Shown here piece after piece: positions 42,150 through 51,016 of a DNA stretch of 64,000 nt. Source of the DNA: Actinomycetes bacterium. Lineage in GTDB: Bacteria; Actinomycetota; Actinomycetes; Propionibacteriales; Propionibacteriaceae. The first letter of the stretch is position 1. The number at the start of each line of letters is the position of its first letter. The notes beneath the pieces were generated by a model, which saw nothing but the letters and a program-made list of their open reading frames with translations, did no database searches and was not told where the DNA came from. A program made the position numbers and the translations under genes. The stretch is taken from the NCBI GenBank assembly GCA_023392635.1, contig JAEVYS010000006.1:1-64000 (forward strand), in the 5' to 3' direction.

Positions 42150-43429
42150 GCGGGGGCGCCCGGCGCCGGCAGGGTGAGGCTGGCGGTGACGCCGTCGTGG
42201 TCGCTGGCATCGGTCGGGAACTCGGCCGAGCCCCGATACTTGATCCCGCGAACGAAGATCGAGTCGATGTGCTGGGTTCCGGCTTCGTCGTAGGTGTCGA
42301 CGTAGGGCGTCACGAGCCGGTAGCCGGCGGCCTCCATGATCGGACGGGCGTTGCTCGACCAGTCGCCGCCCACCAACACCCTGGGGTAGCTCTTGAGCTT
42401 GTCGATCACCTCGGCGATGTCCCGCTTCTTGCCCTCCTTCGCCGCGGTCGCCGAGCTGAACGCGGCCTTGGGGCGGATGTGCACCGCCGCAGCGAAGAAG
42501 GTGTTGCCGTTCTTGCGACTCGTGAGCATGGTGCCGACCATGCCGTGGTAGCGATTTGTGCTGGGTCCCAGCCCGAGCTTCACCGGATCACCGTGGTCGT
42601 ACTTGTCCGGATCCCAGAAGACACCGAGAGTCTTGTAGGGCCACACCTTGAAGCCGGTCGACTCACGGATCGCATCGCGGGCGTCCTCGTCCACCTCCTG
42701 GCAGGTGAGCACCGACGGCTTGAGCACCTCCTGGACGAAGGCAGCGTTCGCGCTCGACGGGCCGCCGCCGAAGTGGGCGAGCTGGGCGTTGTAGGTGGCG
42801 GCGCGGAACTTGACCTCCTCCGGCCCCGGCGGCACCGGCGCGACGGGAGCGGGGTCCCTGGTCACCGTGCCGCTGAGTTCGAGCAGGGCCGTCCACGTGC
42901 AGGGGCCGTCGACCCCGTCGTCCTTGAGCCCGACCGCTGCCTGGAACTCCTTCAGCGTGGCGTGGCCGAGCGCGGCCAGGTGCGCGGCCAGCGCGTCGGA
43001 CCGGAGCAGGTCGAGGTTGCGGTCGTACTCGAAGTGCCACCGCTCGGACTTCACCGTGCGACGGAAGCCGTAGTCGTGGGCGCGCAGCTTCTCCCCGGGC
43101 TGGGGCTTGGCGGCCCCGTCGCCCCCGTCGGTGAGCCACACGTGCGCGTCGCTGGGCGCGTACGGGCCGCTGCCGCCGGTGTGGGTGTCGAACGCCCGGC
43201 CGTCCACGTGCGGCGCCGTCTTCTTCGGCTTCGCCGCGATCGGGCCGGTGCCGGCGAGGTACCGCTCGTAGAGCTGCTTCTGCTTGGCGAGGCTGCGGTG
43301 GAACACGTCCACTCCTCCGACCGGCAGGCCGTCCGCGATGGCCCGCAGGTAGGAGGCCGCAGCATCTCCGCGCAGGACGTTCCCCCGGTCATCGACGACG
43401 AAGGTGCGCTCGGTCGGGTCGATGGGCAT
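42146..43429 (-). CDS. Fusion of M15 peptidase, peptidoglycan-binding and EEP nuclease-like domains
   Basis: The 427-residue protein has three parts. Residues about 10-140 match M15 (VanY/endolysin) D-Ala peptidases: H74 and D81 in HVDGRAFD, and E129 and H132 in ERWH, are the zinc and catalytic residues. Residues about 145-185 are a PG_binding_1-like unit (LKEFQAAVGLKDDGVDGPCTW). Residues 205-425 form an EEP domain (ATYNAQLAH, CQEVDEDA, VGGDWSSN, HIDSIFV, SDHDGV). No signal peptide is visible, so export would need another route or cell lysis. GGGGGAG precedes ATG 43429. It could be a phage-derived or toxin-like enzyme; no neighbouring phage genes support the former. Confidence 0.78.
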   Translation of the reverse strand: MPIDPTERTFVVDDRGNVLRGDAAASYLRAIADGLPVGGVDVFHRSLAKQKQLYERYLAGTGPIAAKPKKTAPHVDGRAFDTHTGGSGPYAPSDAHVWLTDGGDGAAKPQPGEKLRAHDYGFRRTVKSERWHFEYDRNLDLLRSDALAAHLAALGHATLKEFQAAVGLKDDGVDGPCTWTALLELSGTVTRDPAPVAPVPPGPEEVKFRAATYNAQLAHFGGGPSSANAAFVQEVLKPSVLTCQEVDEDARDAIRESTGFKVWPYKTLGVFWDPDKYDHGDPVKLGLGPSTNRYHGMVGTMLTSRKNGNTFFAAAVHIRPKAAFSSATAAKEGKKRDIAEVIDKLKSYPRVLVGGDWSSNARPIMEAAGYRLVTPYVDTYDEAGTQHIDSIFVRGIKYRGSAEFPTDASDHDGVTASLTLPAPGAPA

Positions 43430-43586
43430 GGTCGCTCCCCCTCGTTGAACCCTGCTCACCACACTGTGGCCACCCGCCTGACAAGGCGCAACGGGGTCCG
43501 GCTAGGTAATCTGCGCACGCTCCGGGCCTGGTGCGCCGGTCCGAGACGCAGCACCGTGTTGCGGCCACCGCGGGTGGGCGGGGCCG

Positions 43587-43592
43587 TAGCGT
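43587..43592 (+). promoter_or_regulatory. -10 box of a leaderless transcript
   Basis: TAGCGT ends six bases before ATG 43599 and no ribosome site is present, so the mRNA probably starts at the ATG. Confidence 0.5.
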
Positions 43593-43598
43593 GGGTGC

Positions 43599-45182
43599 AT
43601 GACATCGGCGAGGTACGACGTGGTGGTCGTCGGCGGCGGGCACAACGGCCTGACCGCGGCGGCCTACCTCGCGCGCGCCGGACGCAGCGTGCTCGTCCTC
43701 GAACGGTCGGGCCACCTCGGCGGCGCGACGGGCTCGGCCCGGCCGTTCCGCGGCGTGGACGCCAACCTCTCCCGCTACGCCTACCTCGTCTCGCTGATGC
43801 CACGGACCATCCGCGACGAGCTCGGCCTGCCCCTGGAACTCCGTCGGCGCCGGATCGCGTCCTACACCCCGCTTCCCGGTGACCCGGCGCGCGGCCTGCT
43901 CGTCGACACCGCGGACGCCGACCGGACCCGGCGCTCGTTCGCCGCCGTCCGCGCCACGGCCGACCACTCCGCGTGGCGGGCGTTCGGCGCCCGCACGCGC
44001 TCCCTGGCACAGGCGGTGTTCCCGACCGTTACCCGACCCCTGCCCACCGCTGCACAGGTCCGGGCGGCGGTCGGCGAGGAGTGGTGGACCGACCTGCACG
44101 CACCGATCGACCGGCTCCTGCGGCGGACCTTCCGTTCCGACCTCGTCCGAGGTGTGGTGGCGACCGACGCCCTCATCGGCACCTTCGCCGACACCGCCGA
44201 TCCGACGCTGGCCCAGAACCGCTGCTTCCTCTACCACGTCATCGGTGGCGGGACAGGTGACTGGGACGTGCCGGTGGGCGGCATGGGCGCGGTCGTCGGG
44301 GCGCTCACCACCGCGGCCCGCACGGCCGGGGCCGAGCTCCTGACGGGTGCGACGGTGCACGCCATCCAGCCGCACTCATCGGGGGCGGACGTGGCCTGGA
44401 CCGATGCCGACGGCGGCGAGCACGCCGTTCGCGGTGGCCATGTGCTGGCCAACGCCGCGCCGCACGTGCTCTCGCGGCTCCTCGGCGAGCCGGGTACCCC
44501 GGCTCCCGAGGGCAGCCAGCTGAAGGTGAACCTGGTCCTGCGGCGACTCCCCCGCCTCCGGGATTCCTCGGTCGTGCCTGCCGAGGCGTTCGCCGGCACG
44601 TTCCACGTCAACGAGGGCTACGACCAGCTGGCCGCCGCGCACGCCGAGGCTGCGGCCGGTCGCATCCCCACCCTGCCTCCGGCAGAGACCTACTGCCACA
44701 CCCTCGCCGACCCCTCGATCCTGGGTGACGACCTCCGGGCGTCGGGTCACCACACGCTCACCGTGTTCGGGCTGCACATGCCGGCACGGCTGTTCACCGA
44801 CGACCCGGAGCGGTCGCGGGCGTCCGCCCTGGCCGCGACCCTCAGCTCGCTCGACTCCGTCCTCGCCGAGCCGATCGCCGACTGCCTGGCGGTGGACGCC
44901 GACGGGCGGCCCTGCGTGGAGGTGCGCTCACCCGTCGACCTCGAGAAGGACGTGGCGCTGCCCGGAGGCCACATCTTCCACCGGGACCTGCAGTGGCCGT
45001 GGCTGGAGGAGGAGGTCCACACCGCCGCCGCCCGCTGGGGTGTCGCCACGGGCCATGACAGGGTCCTGCTGTGTGGTGCCGGGGCACGCCGCGGTGGGGG
45101 TGTCAGCGGCATTCCCGGCCGGTCGGCGGCCATGGCCGTCCTCGAATCACCGACCACGACGAACGGAGGAACGCATGTCTGA
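43599..45182 (+). CDS. FAD-dependent oxidoreductase, phytoene dehydrogenase-like
   Basis: The 527-residue flavoprotein begins with a Rossmann dinucleotide-binding motif (YDVVVVGGGHNGLTAAAYLA, then LVLERSGHLGGA). Its C-terminal FAD contact region is near LCGAGARRGGGVSGIPGRSA. This layout is that of the CrtI/PYROXD2-like amine-oxidase family, which desaturates or oxidises lipids and related compounds. No carotenoid genes are near, so a carotenoid role is not supported. It overlaps the SnoaL-like gene by eight bases, so both may work on one substrate. Confidence 0.85.
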   Translation: MTSARYDVVVVGGGHNGLTAAAYLARAGRSVLVLERSGHLGGATGSARPFRGVDANLSRYAYLVSLMPRTIRDELGLPLELRRRRIASYTPLPGDPARGLLVDTADADRTRRSFAAVRATADHSAWRAFGARTRSLAQAVFPTVTRPLPTAAQVRAAVGEEWWTDLHAPIDRLLRRTFRSDLVRGVVATDALIGTFADTADPTLAQNRCFLYHVIGGGTGDWDVPVGGMGAVVGALTTAARTAGAELLTGATVHAIQPHSSGADVAWTDADGGEHAVRGGHVLANAAPHVLSRLLGEPGTPAPEGSQLKVNLVLRRLPRLRDSSVVPAEAFAGTFHVNEGYDQLAAAHAEAAAGRIPTLPPAETYCHTLADPSILGDDLRASGHHTLTVFGLHMPARLFTDDPERSRASALAATLSSLDSVLAEPIADCLAVDADGRPCVEVRSPVDLEKDVALPGGHIFHRDLQWPWLEEEVHTAAARWGVATGHDRVLLCGAGARRGGGVSGIPGRSAAMAVLESPTTTNGGTHV

Positions 45183-45651
45183 CCTGGCGGACCGGGTGCG
45201 GCGCCTGGAGGACCGGCAGGAGATCATCGACGTCATCGTGCGGTACTGCGTCGCGGTCGACGCCAGGGACTGGTCGATGTTCGCCGACTGCTTCGCACCC
45301 CGGGTGCTCCGTGACACCGGCGAGGTGAGCCGCGAGGAGTTCGTGTCGATCGTCGAAGGTGCCCTGCCGGGCTTCGCGTGGACCCAGCACGTCAGCACCA
45401 ACCACCTCGTGACGTTCGACGCCGCAGACCCCGACGGTGCCACCTGCGACTCCGACATGGTCGCCACGCACGAACTGGCCGGTTCTCCTCACGGAACCTC
45501 CTACGTGCTGCGCGCACGGTACCGGGACAGGATGGTGCGGACGGCGAGCGGTTGGCGGATCCGGGCGATCACCACCACGAACCGGCGGGAGGAGGGCAAC
45601 CTCGACGCCGTCGCCGAGGCCGCTGCCGTCGTGGCCAGCCGCTCGTCCTGA
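45175..45651 (+). CDS. SnoaL/NTF2-like small protein
   Basis: The 158-residue product has the cone-shaped NTF2-like layout: an N-terminal helix (LADRVRRLEDRQEIIDVIVRY), CVAVDARDWSMFADCFAP, then strands with WTQHVSTNHLV and a final GWRIRAITTTN. Families with this SnoaL_4 form include ring cyclases, dehydratases and hydrolases, as well as proteins with no known activity. GGAGG precedes ATG 45175. Coupling to the FAD oxidoreductase suggests a shared pathway. Confidence 0.82.
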   Translation: MSDLADRVRRLEDRQEIIDVIVRYCVAVDARDWSMFADCFAPRVLRDTGEVSREEFVSIVEGALPGFAWTQHVSTNHLVTFDAADPDGATCDSDMVATHELAGSPHGTSYVLRARYRDRMVRTASGWRIRAITTTNRREEGNLDAVAEAAAVVASRSS

Positions 45652-45685
45652 TTGGGACCGCGCCCGGGTGGGCACAGTGGGGAGC

Positions 45686-46435
45686 GTGGAGGGCACCCGC
45701 ATCACCGTCGGGGACGGTGTCGAACTGGCGGCCTACCGTTCCCCGGGGTGGTCGACCGACGGGACGGTCGCCGTGCTGCTGCACGGGATCGGCATGAGCC
45801 ACCTGACCTTCGAGCGCATGCAGCCCCTGCTCGCCGCCACCATGTCCGTGGTCTCGTTCGACCTGCCCGGCTTCGGCTCCACGCGGACTCCGCCGCGGCC
45901 CTTCTCCGTTGTCGACCATGCCCTGGCGGTCGATGCGGCACTGCGCGAACTGGGCGTGGCCCGCCGCGTCGTGGTCGGCCATTCGATGGGGGCCCAGTCG
46001 GCGGTGGAGTTGGCGGTGCGCCGTCCCGAGGAGGTCGCGGGAGTGGTGTTGATCGGCCCGGTCGTCGATCCGAGGCGCCGAGCGCTCCTCATCCAGGCGA
46101 AGGACCTCGCCCTCGACATGCTCCGCGAGCCGCCCTACGCCAACCTCCGCGCGCTGGGCGACTATGTGCGAGGCGGCCTCCCGTGGTACCTGGCCAATGT
46201 CACCGCGATGTTCGAGTACCTGACCGAGGACCGCGTCCGGGCTGTCCGCTGCCCGGTGGTGGTGATGCGTGGCGAGCGCGACCCGGTGGCCCGTGAACCG
46301 TGGTGCCGACGGCTGGCGTCCGCCGCAGCCGGCCCGGCTGAGTTCGTGACCGTACCGGGCCGCGCGCACGTCATCCCCCAGACAGCTGCCGCCGCCGTGG
46401 CGGGCGTGGTCACCCGCGTGACCGGGAACGGGTGA
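45686..46435 (+). CDS. Alpha/beta hydrolase
   Basis: The 249-residue enzyme has the complete fold and triad: oxyanion HGIGMSH, nucleophile elbow VVGHSMGAQ (S100), acid Asp in RGERDPV, and His in PGRAHVIPQ. No signal is present. The start is uncertain: GTG 45686 lies seven bases after CACAGT (45673-45678), which fits a leaderless transcript, but in-frame GTGs at 45668 and 45677 exist. It follows the SnoaL-like gene by about 35 bases. Substrate unknown; esterase, thioesterase or C-C hydrolase are all possible. Confidence 0.85.
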   Translation: MEGTRITVGDGVELAAYRSPGWSTDGTVAVLLHGIGMSHLTFERMQPLLAATMSVVSFDLPGFGSTRTPPRPFSVVDHALAVDAALRELGVARRVVVGHSMGAQSAVELAVRRPEEVAGVVLIGPVVDPRRRALLIQAKDLALDMLREPPYANLRALGDYVRGGLPWYLANVTAMFEYLTEDRVRAVRCPVVVMRGERDPVAREPWCRRLASAAAGPAEFVTVPGRAHVIPQTAAAAVAGVVTRVTGNG

Positions 46436-46477
46436 ACCGGCGGGGCACCTGATGCCGGGCAGGGCGGACCGTGGCGC

Positions 46478-47065
46478 TCAGGCGTCGAGGACCTCGTAGT
46501 CGATGGGCTTGCAGACTCCCCCGTTCGACTTCTCGGCGGAGCAGGCGGTGAGGCCGACGAGCAGGTCTGTCTCGGCACGGACGACGAACCGGCTACCGGC
46601 CCTCGACAAGGGCGGGTCGATGTGCAGGGTGCCGTCGGGGTCGGTCCACACGTTCATGAAGATGTTGAACGAGGTGGCGATGCGGTCCTTCGGGAGCCCG
46701 AACCGCCCGAGCCCGGAGTGCAGGTTGTCCAGGCAACTCGGGTGCGGACGTCCCTCGAACTCCGGGTAGAGCAGGTCGAAGGTCTCCTGGCTGCAGGGAG
46801 TGAGCGTGAAGTCGTGCCGGCCGCAGGTGTCCTCCACGATCGTGAACATCGGGCGACTGCGGTTGCTGTACAGCACGTGCCCTGTGGTCAGGAAGACCGT
46901 GTTGGCGTAGTCGATCGTGCGCCCGCTCGACAGCCACTCCTCCTGGTCGTCGGCACTCACCGCGTAGAGGTCGCTGACCTGGCCGCCGGTGGGATCCACC
47001 ACGGCGAGCCGCTGGCCCCTGCGCAGGCGCAGGCCCGTTCCGGTCTGGGCCTCGAGTCGCTCCAC
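46478..47065 (-). CDS. DUF1989 (urea carboxylase-associated family) protein
   Basis: The 195-residue protein matches the DUF1989 family linked to urea carboxylase and guanidine or amine metabolism: GTGLRLRRGQRLAVVDPTGGQVSD, SSGRTIDYAN, FTIVEDTCGRHDFTLTPC, HPSCLDNL and SFNIFMNV. Conserved Cys and His in CGRHD and HPSC are candidate metal ligands. It is divergent from a YqcI/YcgG-family gene, and no urea carboxylase is present here. GTG 47065 follows GGGAGG; the frame open to 47146 has no site. Confidence 0.8.
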   Translation of the reverse strand: MERLEAQTGTGLRLRRGQRLAVVDPTGGQVSDLYAVSADDQEEWLSSGRTIDYANTVFLTTGHVLYSNRSRPMFTIVEDTCGRHDFTLTPCSQETFDLLYPEFEGRPHPSCLDNLHSGLGRFGLPKDRIATSFNIFMNVWTDPDGTLHIDPPLSRAGSRFVVRAETDLLVGLTACSAEKSNGGVCKPIDYEVLDA

Positions 47066-47231
47066 GTCCGTCCTCCCGCCACGGCTGCAAACGCTTCTCC
47101 TTACCCACCGGGAGTGGCTTTGCCCCCAGGTCAGCGGGCGCAGCATTGCGGGCGGTCGATGTCACCGGCCCGGGTACAGGGATCGCAGGCGACGGCGGGT
47201 CGCACCACCCCGACGAGAGGACATCCCAACC

Positions 47232-47918
47232 ATGAGGGCCGACGTTCCCCCGGTGGTCCGCCCGGCAGGGTTGAGTGCCGCGACCGACGAAGAGATCGCC
47301 GCAGCCCTGCGTGGGATGGTCCGGGACCCGAGCTACCCGTGCGTGGGCGCCAAGTCGGTCGTCAACCGCAACACCGCGCAGATCGCCGTCCTCGACCACC
47401 TGGCCGATCCGGGGACAACGAACGTCCTGCTCGAGCGGCTGACGACCTTCCTGAACACGCCGGTGGACGACGGGGGCTTCCGGTCCTTCCTCGCCGCCTT
47501 CCGTACCCCCCTGCCCGGCTCCGAGGAGGAGTTCGAGGTGCTCTTGTGGCGGCAGCTCGAGCTGTTGCGCGACGCCGACCCGGCCGGGTGGGACCCGAGC
47601 GTCTCCGACGACCCGGCCAGCGCCCGGTACTGCTTCAGCGTGGCCGGCACCGCCACCTTCGTCATCGGCATGCACCCCGGCGCGTCCCGCGTGGCCCGGC
47701 GCGCGCCGCTGCCGGTCCTCGTCTTCAATCCGCACGCCCAGTTCGAGCGGCTGCGGGCGGCCGGAGGCTACGACCGGGTGAGGAACGTGGTGCGTCGACG
47801 CGATGCGCAGTTGCAGGGCTCGGTGAACCCGATGGTCGCCGATCACGGGGACGGCTCGGAGGCCCGGCAGTACTCCGGGCGCGTCGTCGGGGACGACTGG
47901 CGGGCACCGTCACTGTGA
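47232..47918 (+). CDS. YqcI/YcgG-family protein (GntA-like heme N-hydroxylase family)
   Basis: The 228-residue protein has family motifs YPCVGAKS (C37), LLWRQLELL, VIGMHPGASRVARR, and FNPHAQFERLR near 168, followed by RRRDAQLQGSVNPM. One member, GntA of guanitoxin biosynthesis, is a heme-dependent N-hydroxylase of an arginine-derived guanidine; whether this protein shares that activity is inference. Its divergence from a DUF1989 gene is consistent with amine or guanidine chemistry. The stop overlaps a GTG-started glycosyltransferase gene. Confidence 0.78.
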   Translation: MRADVPPVVRPAGLSAATDEEIAAALRGMVRDPSYPCVGAKSVVNRNTAQIAVLDHLADPGTTNVLLERLTTFLNTPVDDGGFRSFLAAFRTPLPGSEEEFEVLLWRQLELLRDADPAGWDPSVSDDPASARYCFSVAGTATFVIGMHPGASRVARRAPLPVLVFNPHAQFERLRAAGGYDRVRNVVRRRDAQLQGSVNPMVADHGDGSEARQYSGRVVGDDWRAPSL

Positions 47919-48877
47919 CCGGCCCTGGCGAGGTGGCCGCGGCCACCGGCGACCGGCTCAACGTCGAGTACGTGCTGCCGTTGCGCTGGACCCTGGGCCA
48001 GGATCCCGCCGAACTCGCCAGGTATCTGGGGCAGCTCTCGCAGTGGGTGGACGTGACGGTGGTCGACGGCTCGGAGCCGCTCGCCTTCGCCCGGCACGAC
48101 AAGCTGTGGGGTGGTCGCGTGCGACATGTGCGTCCGGACCCGATCGACGGGCGCAACGGCAAGGTGCGCGGCGTGCTCACCGGAATCTCGCTGTCGCGCC
48201 ATGATCGCATCGTCATCGCCGACGACGACGTCCGGTACGACCACGACGCGCTCACCGCCGTCCTCGCCCGGCTCGAGCACGCCGACCTGGTCGTCCCGCA
48301 GAACGTCTTCGCCCGGTGGCCCTGGCATGCCCGGTGGGACACCGGCCGCCAGTTGCTCAACCGCTGCTTCTCCGGCGACTACCCCGGCACGCTCGCCGTG
48401 CGGCGACCCTTCGTGTCGGACGGCTACGACCCCGACGTCCTGTTCGAGAACCTCGAACTCATCCGGACGGTCGCCGGTCGCGGCGGCCGCGTCGCTCGCG
48501 CCGACGACCTGTTCGTCGACCGGCTCCCGCCGACGGCGTCACACTTCTGGTCCCAACGGGTGCGCCAGGCCTACGACAGCTTCGCCCAACCCGGCCGGCT
48601 GGCGATCGAGCTGTCCGTCCTGCCGCTCCTGTGGGCCCTGCACCGACGGCCGGCCGCGGTCGGCGCCGCTGTCGTCACCGTGGTCGCCCTGGCCGAGCGT
48701 GGCCGACGCAGGGCGGAGGGCGCCCGGCGGTTCCCGGCGGGCGCCGCCCTCTGGGCACCGGTGTGGCTCCTGGAGCGCGGCGTATGCTCCTGGCTCGCCG
48801 TGTGGCAGCGGCTGCGCGGTGGCGTCCGCTACTCAGACGGGCGGCTGCCGACAGCAGCGAACCGCCATCCCGCCTAG
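47915..48877 (+). CDS. Family 2 glycosyltransferase
   Basis: The 320-residue protein is a GT-A enzyme: LNVEYVLPLRW start, RNGKVRGVLTG, then IVIADDDVRYD (the DxD metal site as DDD), and VDRLPPTASHFWSQRVRQAYDS as acceptor-side region. A hydrophobic segment near 245-275 (LSVLPLLWALHRRPAAVGAA) may anchor it to the membrane. GTG 47915 overlaps the YcgG stop. Sugar donor and acceptor are unknown. Confidence 0.8.
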   Translation: MTGPGEVAAATGDRLNVEYVLPLRWTLGQDPAELARYLGQLSQWVDVTVVDGSEPLAFARHDKLWGGRVRHVRPDPIDGRNGKVRGVLTGISLSRHDRIVIADDDVRYDHDALTAVLARLEHADLVVPQNVFARWPWHARWDTGRQLLNRCFSGDYPGTLAVRRPFVSDGYDPDVLFENLELIRTVAGRGGRVARADDLFVDRLPPTASHFWSQRVRQAYDSFAQPGRLAIELSVLPLLWALHRRPAAVGAAVVTVVALAERGRRRAEGARRFPAGAALWAPVWLLERGVCSWLAVWQRLRGGVRYSDGRLPTAANRHPA

Positions 48878-48911
48878 GATCCGTCCACCGCGCTACGACA
48901 ACGGCACCCGG

Positions 48912-49331
48912 TCAGTCGGACGTCGGCTCGCCGTGGTCGTCGTCACCGTGGTCGTCGTCGGAGTGGGAGTCGTCGGCGTGGGACTCCTCGTCCTTGGCGC
49001 CGTCGTCGGAACCGGCCGACTCCGCACGCCCGTCGTCGCCCTTGTGGGCCCGGTCATCGGGCCGGTTCTGGGCCTGCGTCGGTGTGGGTGCCGGCATCGG
49101 GGTGGCCACGGTGGGATTGCTGTCCAGCGTCGGCAGCGGCGGCGGGGGGAGGCTCGGTTCGGCTGACGGGACGACGGGCACCGACGGGTCGAGGAAGGAG
49201 TAGCTGGTCTCGGAGCGGTTCGGTGAGAACACGTGGGCAACGAGCGCACCGCCTGCGCCCAGCACCACCAGAGCTGCGGCCAGTGGACCGGCGAGGAGGC
49301 CCCGCGCCCGGGATGAGGTCGTTGCGTTCAT
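48912..49331 (-). CDS. Membrane-anchored or secreted protein with Asp/His/Ser-rich tail
   Basis: The 139-residue protein has one N-terminal hydrophobic segment (GLLAGPLAAALVVLGAGGALV), a Pro-rich linker (about 35-85), and a charged tail of about 50 residues ending in SDDDHGDDDHGE. The tail resembles that of the protein at 14141-14527; the rest does not align. It may bind metal, or simply be a disordered surface tail. I prefer ATG 49331 because GAAGGA is well spaced for it; ATG 49337 is also possible. It converges with the glycosyltransferase. Confidence 0.7.
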   Translation of the reverse strand: MNATTSSRARGLLAGPLAAALVVLGAGGALVAHVFSPNRSETSYSFLDPSVPVVPSAEPSLPPPPLPTLDSNPTVATPMPAPTPTQAQNRPDDRAHKGDDGRAESAGSDDGAKDEESHADDSHSDDDHGDDDHGEPTSD

Positions 49332-49431
49332 TGGCATTCCTTCACGCGTGGGGGTTGTGCGTGTCGTCAGGAGAACTACTGTCCCACACCTGCGAGCGAT
49401 TGGGGACTCGACCCGTACAGTCCACGTGCGT

Positions 49432-50196
49432 CTACGCCAGCTTGCGGCGGTAGGTGACCATCGCGAAGACGTAGGCCACGACCAGGATCACCACGCACCA
49501 GGCCAGGCCGACCCACAGGTCGGGTCCCACCGGCCGGCCCGTGAACAGGTCGCGAAGCGAGTTGACGATCGAGGTGACCGGCTGGTTCTCCGCGAACCAC
49601 CGGACCGGCCCCGGCATGGTGGCGGTCGGCACGAAGGCGGAGCTGATGAACGGCAGGAAGATCAGCGGGTAGGAGAACGCGCTGGCCCCGTCGACCGACG
49701 TCGCGGTGAGTCCGGGAATGACAGCGATCCAGGTCAGGGCGAGGGTGAACAGGGCCAGGATGCCCGCCACCCCGAACCAGCCCCCCACCCCCGCGCTCGA
49801 CCGGAAGCCCATCAGCAACGCCACCAGCACGACCACCACGAGCGAGATCAGGTTGGCCACCAGCGAGGTGAGCACATGGGCCCACAGCACGGACGACCGG
49901 GCGATCGGCATCGAGTGGAAGCGTTCGAAGATGCCGCTCTGCATGTCCAGGAACAGCCGGTAGGCGGTGTAGGCGATGCCGGAGGCGATCGTGATGACGA
50001 GGATGCCGGGCAACAGGTAGGTGACGTAGTTGTCGGAGCCGGAGTCGATGGCGCCCCCGAGTACGTAGACGAACAGCAACATCATGGCGATCGGGGTGAC
50101 CGCGGTGGTGAGGATCGTGTCCAGGCTTCGCGAGATGTGGCGCAGCGAACGCCCGGTGAGCACCGCGGTGTCGCCCAGGAAGTGCGTGGCGGTCAT
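49432..50196 (-). CDS. ABC-2 type transporter permease (DrrB-like)
   Basis: The 254-residue permease has six membrane helices and the ABC2_membrane signature (FLDMQSGIFERFHSMPIARSS; YPLIFLPFISSAFVP; ENQPVTSIVNSLRDL), as in daunorubicin-type exporters. Its ATG overlaps the ATPase stop, the usual DrrA-DrrB order. Exported compound unknown. Confidence 0.9.
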   Translation of the reverse strand: MTATHFLGDTAVLTGRSLRHISRSLDTILTTAVTPIAMMLLFVYVLGGAIDSGSDNYVTYLLPGILVITIASGIAYTAYRLFLDMQSGIFERFHSMPIARSSVLWAHVLTSLVANLISLVVVVLVALLMGFRSSAGVGGWFGVAGILALFTLALTWIAVIPGLTATSVDGASAFSYPLIFLPFISSAFVPTATMPGPVRWFAENQPVTSIVNSLRDLFTGRPVGPDLWVGLAWCVVILVVAYVFAMVTYRRKLA

Positions 50197-50996
50197 GACT
50201 GCTCCCCAGGATCCTGCGTGGCCGCCCCGGCGCCGTCCCCGACCAGGGAGAGGAAGACGTCCTCGAGGGTGGGCTGCTTCTCGACGTACTCGACGGTCGC
50301 CGGCGGCAGCAGGTTCCTGAGTTCGGCCAGTGTGCCGTTCACCAGGATGCGCCCGCCGTGCAGGATCGCGATGCGGTCGGCGAGCTGTTCGGCCTCGTCC
50401 AGGGTCTGCGTGGTGAGCAGGACCGTTGTGCCCCTGGACGCGAGTTCGCGCACCGCCGCCCACACCTCGAGCCTGGCCTGCGGGTCGAGGCCGGTGGTCG
50501 GCTCGTCGAGGAAGACGACCGCGGGATCGCCGATGAGGCTCAGCGCGATGTCCAGCCGGCGGCGCATGCCTCCGGAGTAGGTCGACACCCTGCGGGTCGC
50601 CGCCTCGGCGAGGGAGAACCTCGCCAGCAGGCCGTCAGCGATCGCACCGGGGTCGGGCAGGTGGCGCAGTCGGGCGACCAGTATGAGGTTCTCACGTCCG
50701 GTGAGGACCTCGTCGACGGCCGCGAACTGCCCGGTGAGGCTGATCGCGCCACGGACCTGGGCGGGCTGCGACGCCACGTCGAAGCCCGCGACGGCGGCGC
50801 TGCCGCCGCTCGCCGGAATCAGCGTGGAGAGGATCCGGACGACGGTGGTCTTGCCTGCGCCGTTGGACCCGAGCAGGGCGAAGATGCTGCCGCCCGCTAC
50901 GTCGAAGTCGACCCCGGTGAGAACCTGCAGGTCCTGGTAGGACTTCTCCAGGCCCTGCACGTGGATCGCAGGCGCGTCCTGAACCGTTGCGGTCAT
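50193..50996 (-). CDS. ABC transporter ATPase (DrrA-like)
   Basis: The 267-residue ATPase has Walker A GSNGAGKTT, Q loop SLTGQFAAVD, signature STYSGGMRRRLD, Walker B VVFLDEPTTGLD, and switch His replaced in TTQTLDEAEQLA (TTQ), as in DrrA-type drug exporters. The C-terminal extension (ATVEYVEKQPTLEDVF) is also DrrA-like. ATG 50996 follows GGGGGAG. Third gene of the PadR operon. Confidence 0.92.
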   Translation of the reverse strand: MTATVQDAPAIHVQGLEKSYQDLQVLTGVDFDVAGGSIFALLGSNGAGKTTVVRILSTLIPASGGSAAVAGFDVASQPAQVRGAISLTGQFAAVDEVLTGRENLILVARLRHLPDPGAIADGLLARFSLAEAATRRVSTYSGGMRRRLDIALSLIGDPAVVFLDEPTTGLDPQARLEVWAAVRELASRGTTVLLTTQTLDEAEQLADRIAILHGGRILVNGTLAELRNLLPPATVEYVEKQPTLEDVFLSLVGDGAGAATQDPGEQS

Positions 50997-51016
50997 GTCG
51001 GACTCCCCCTTCCCGT

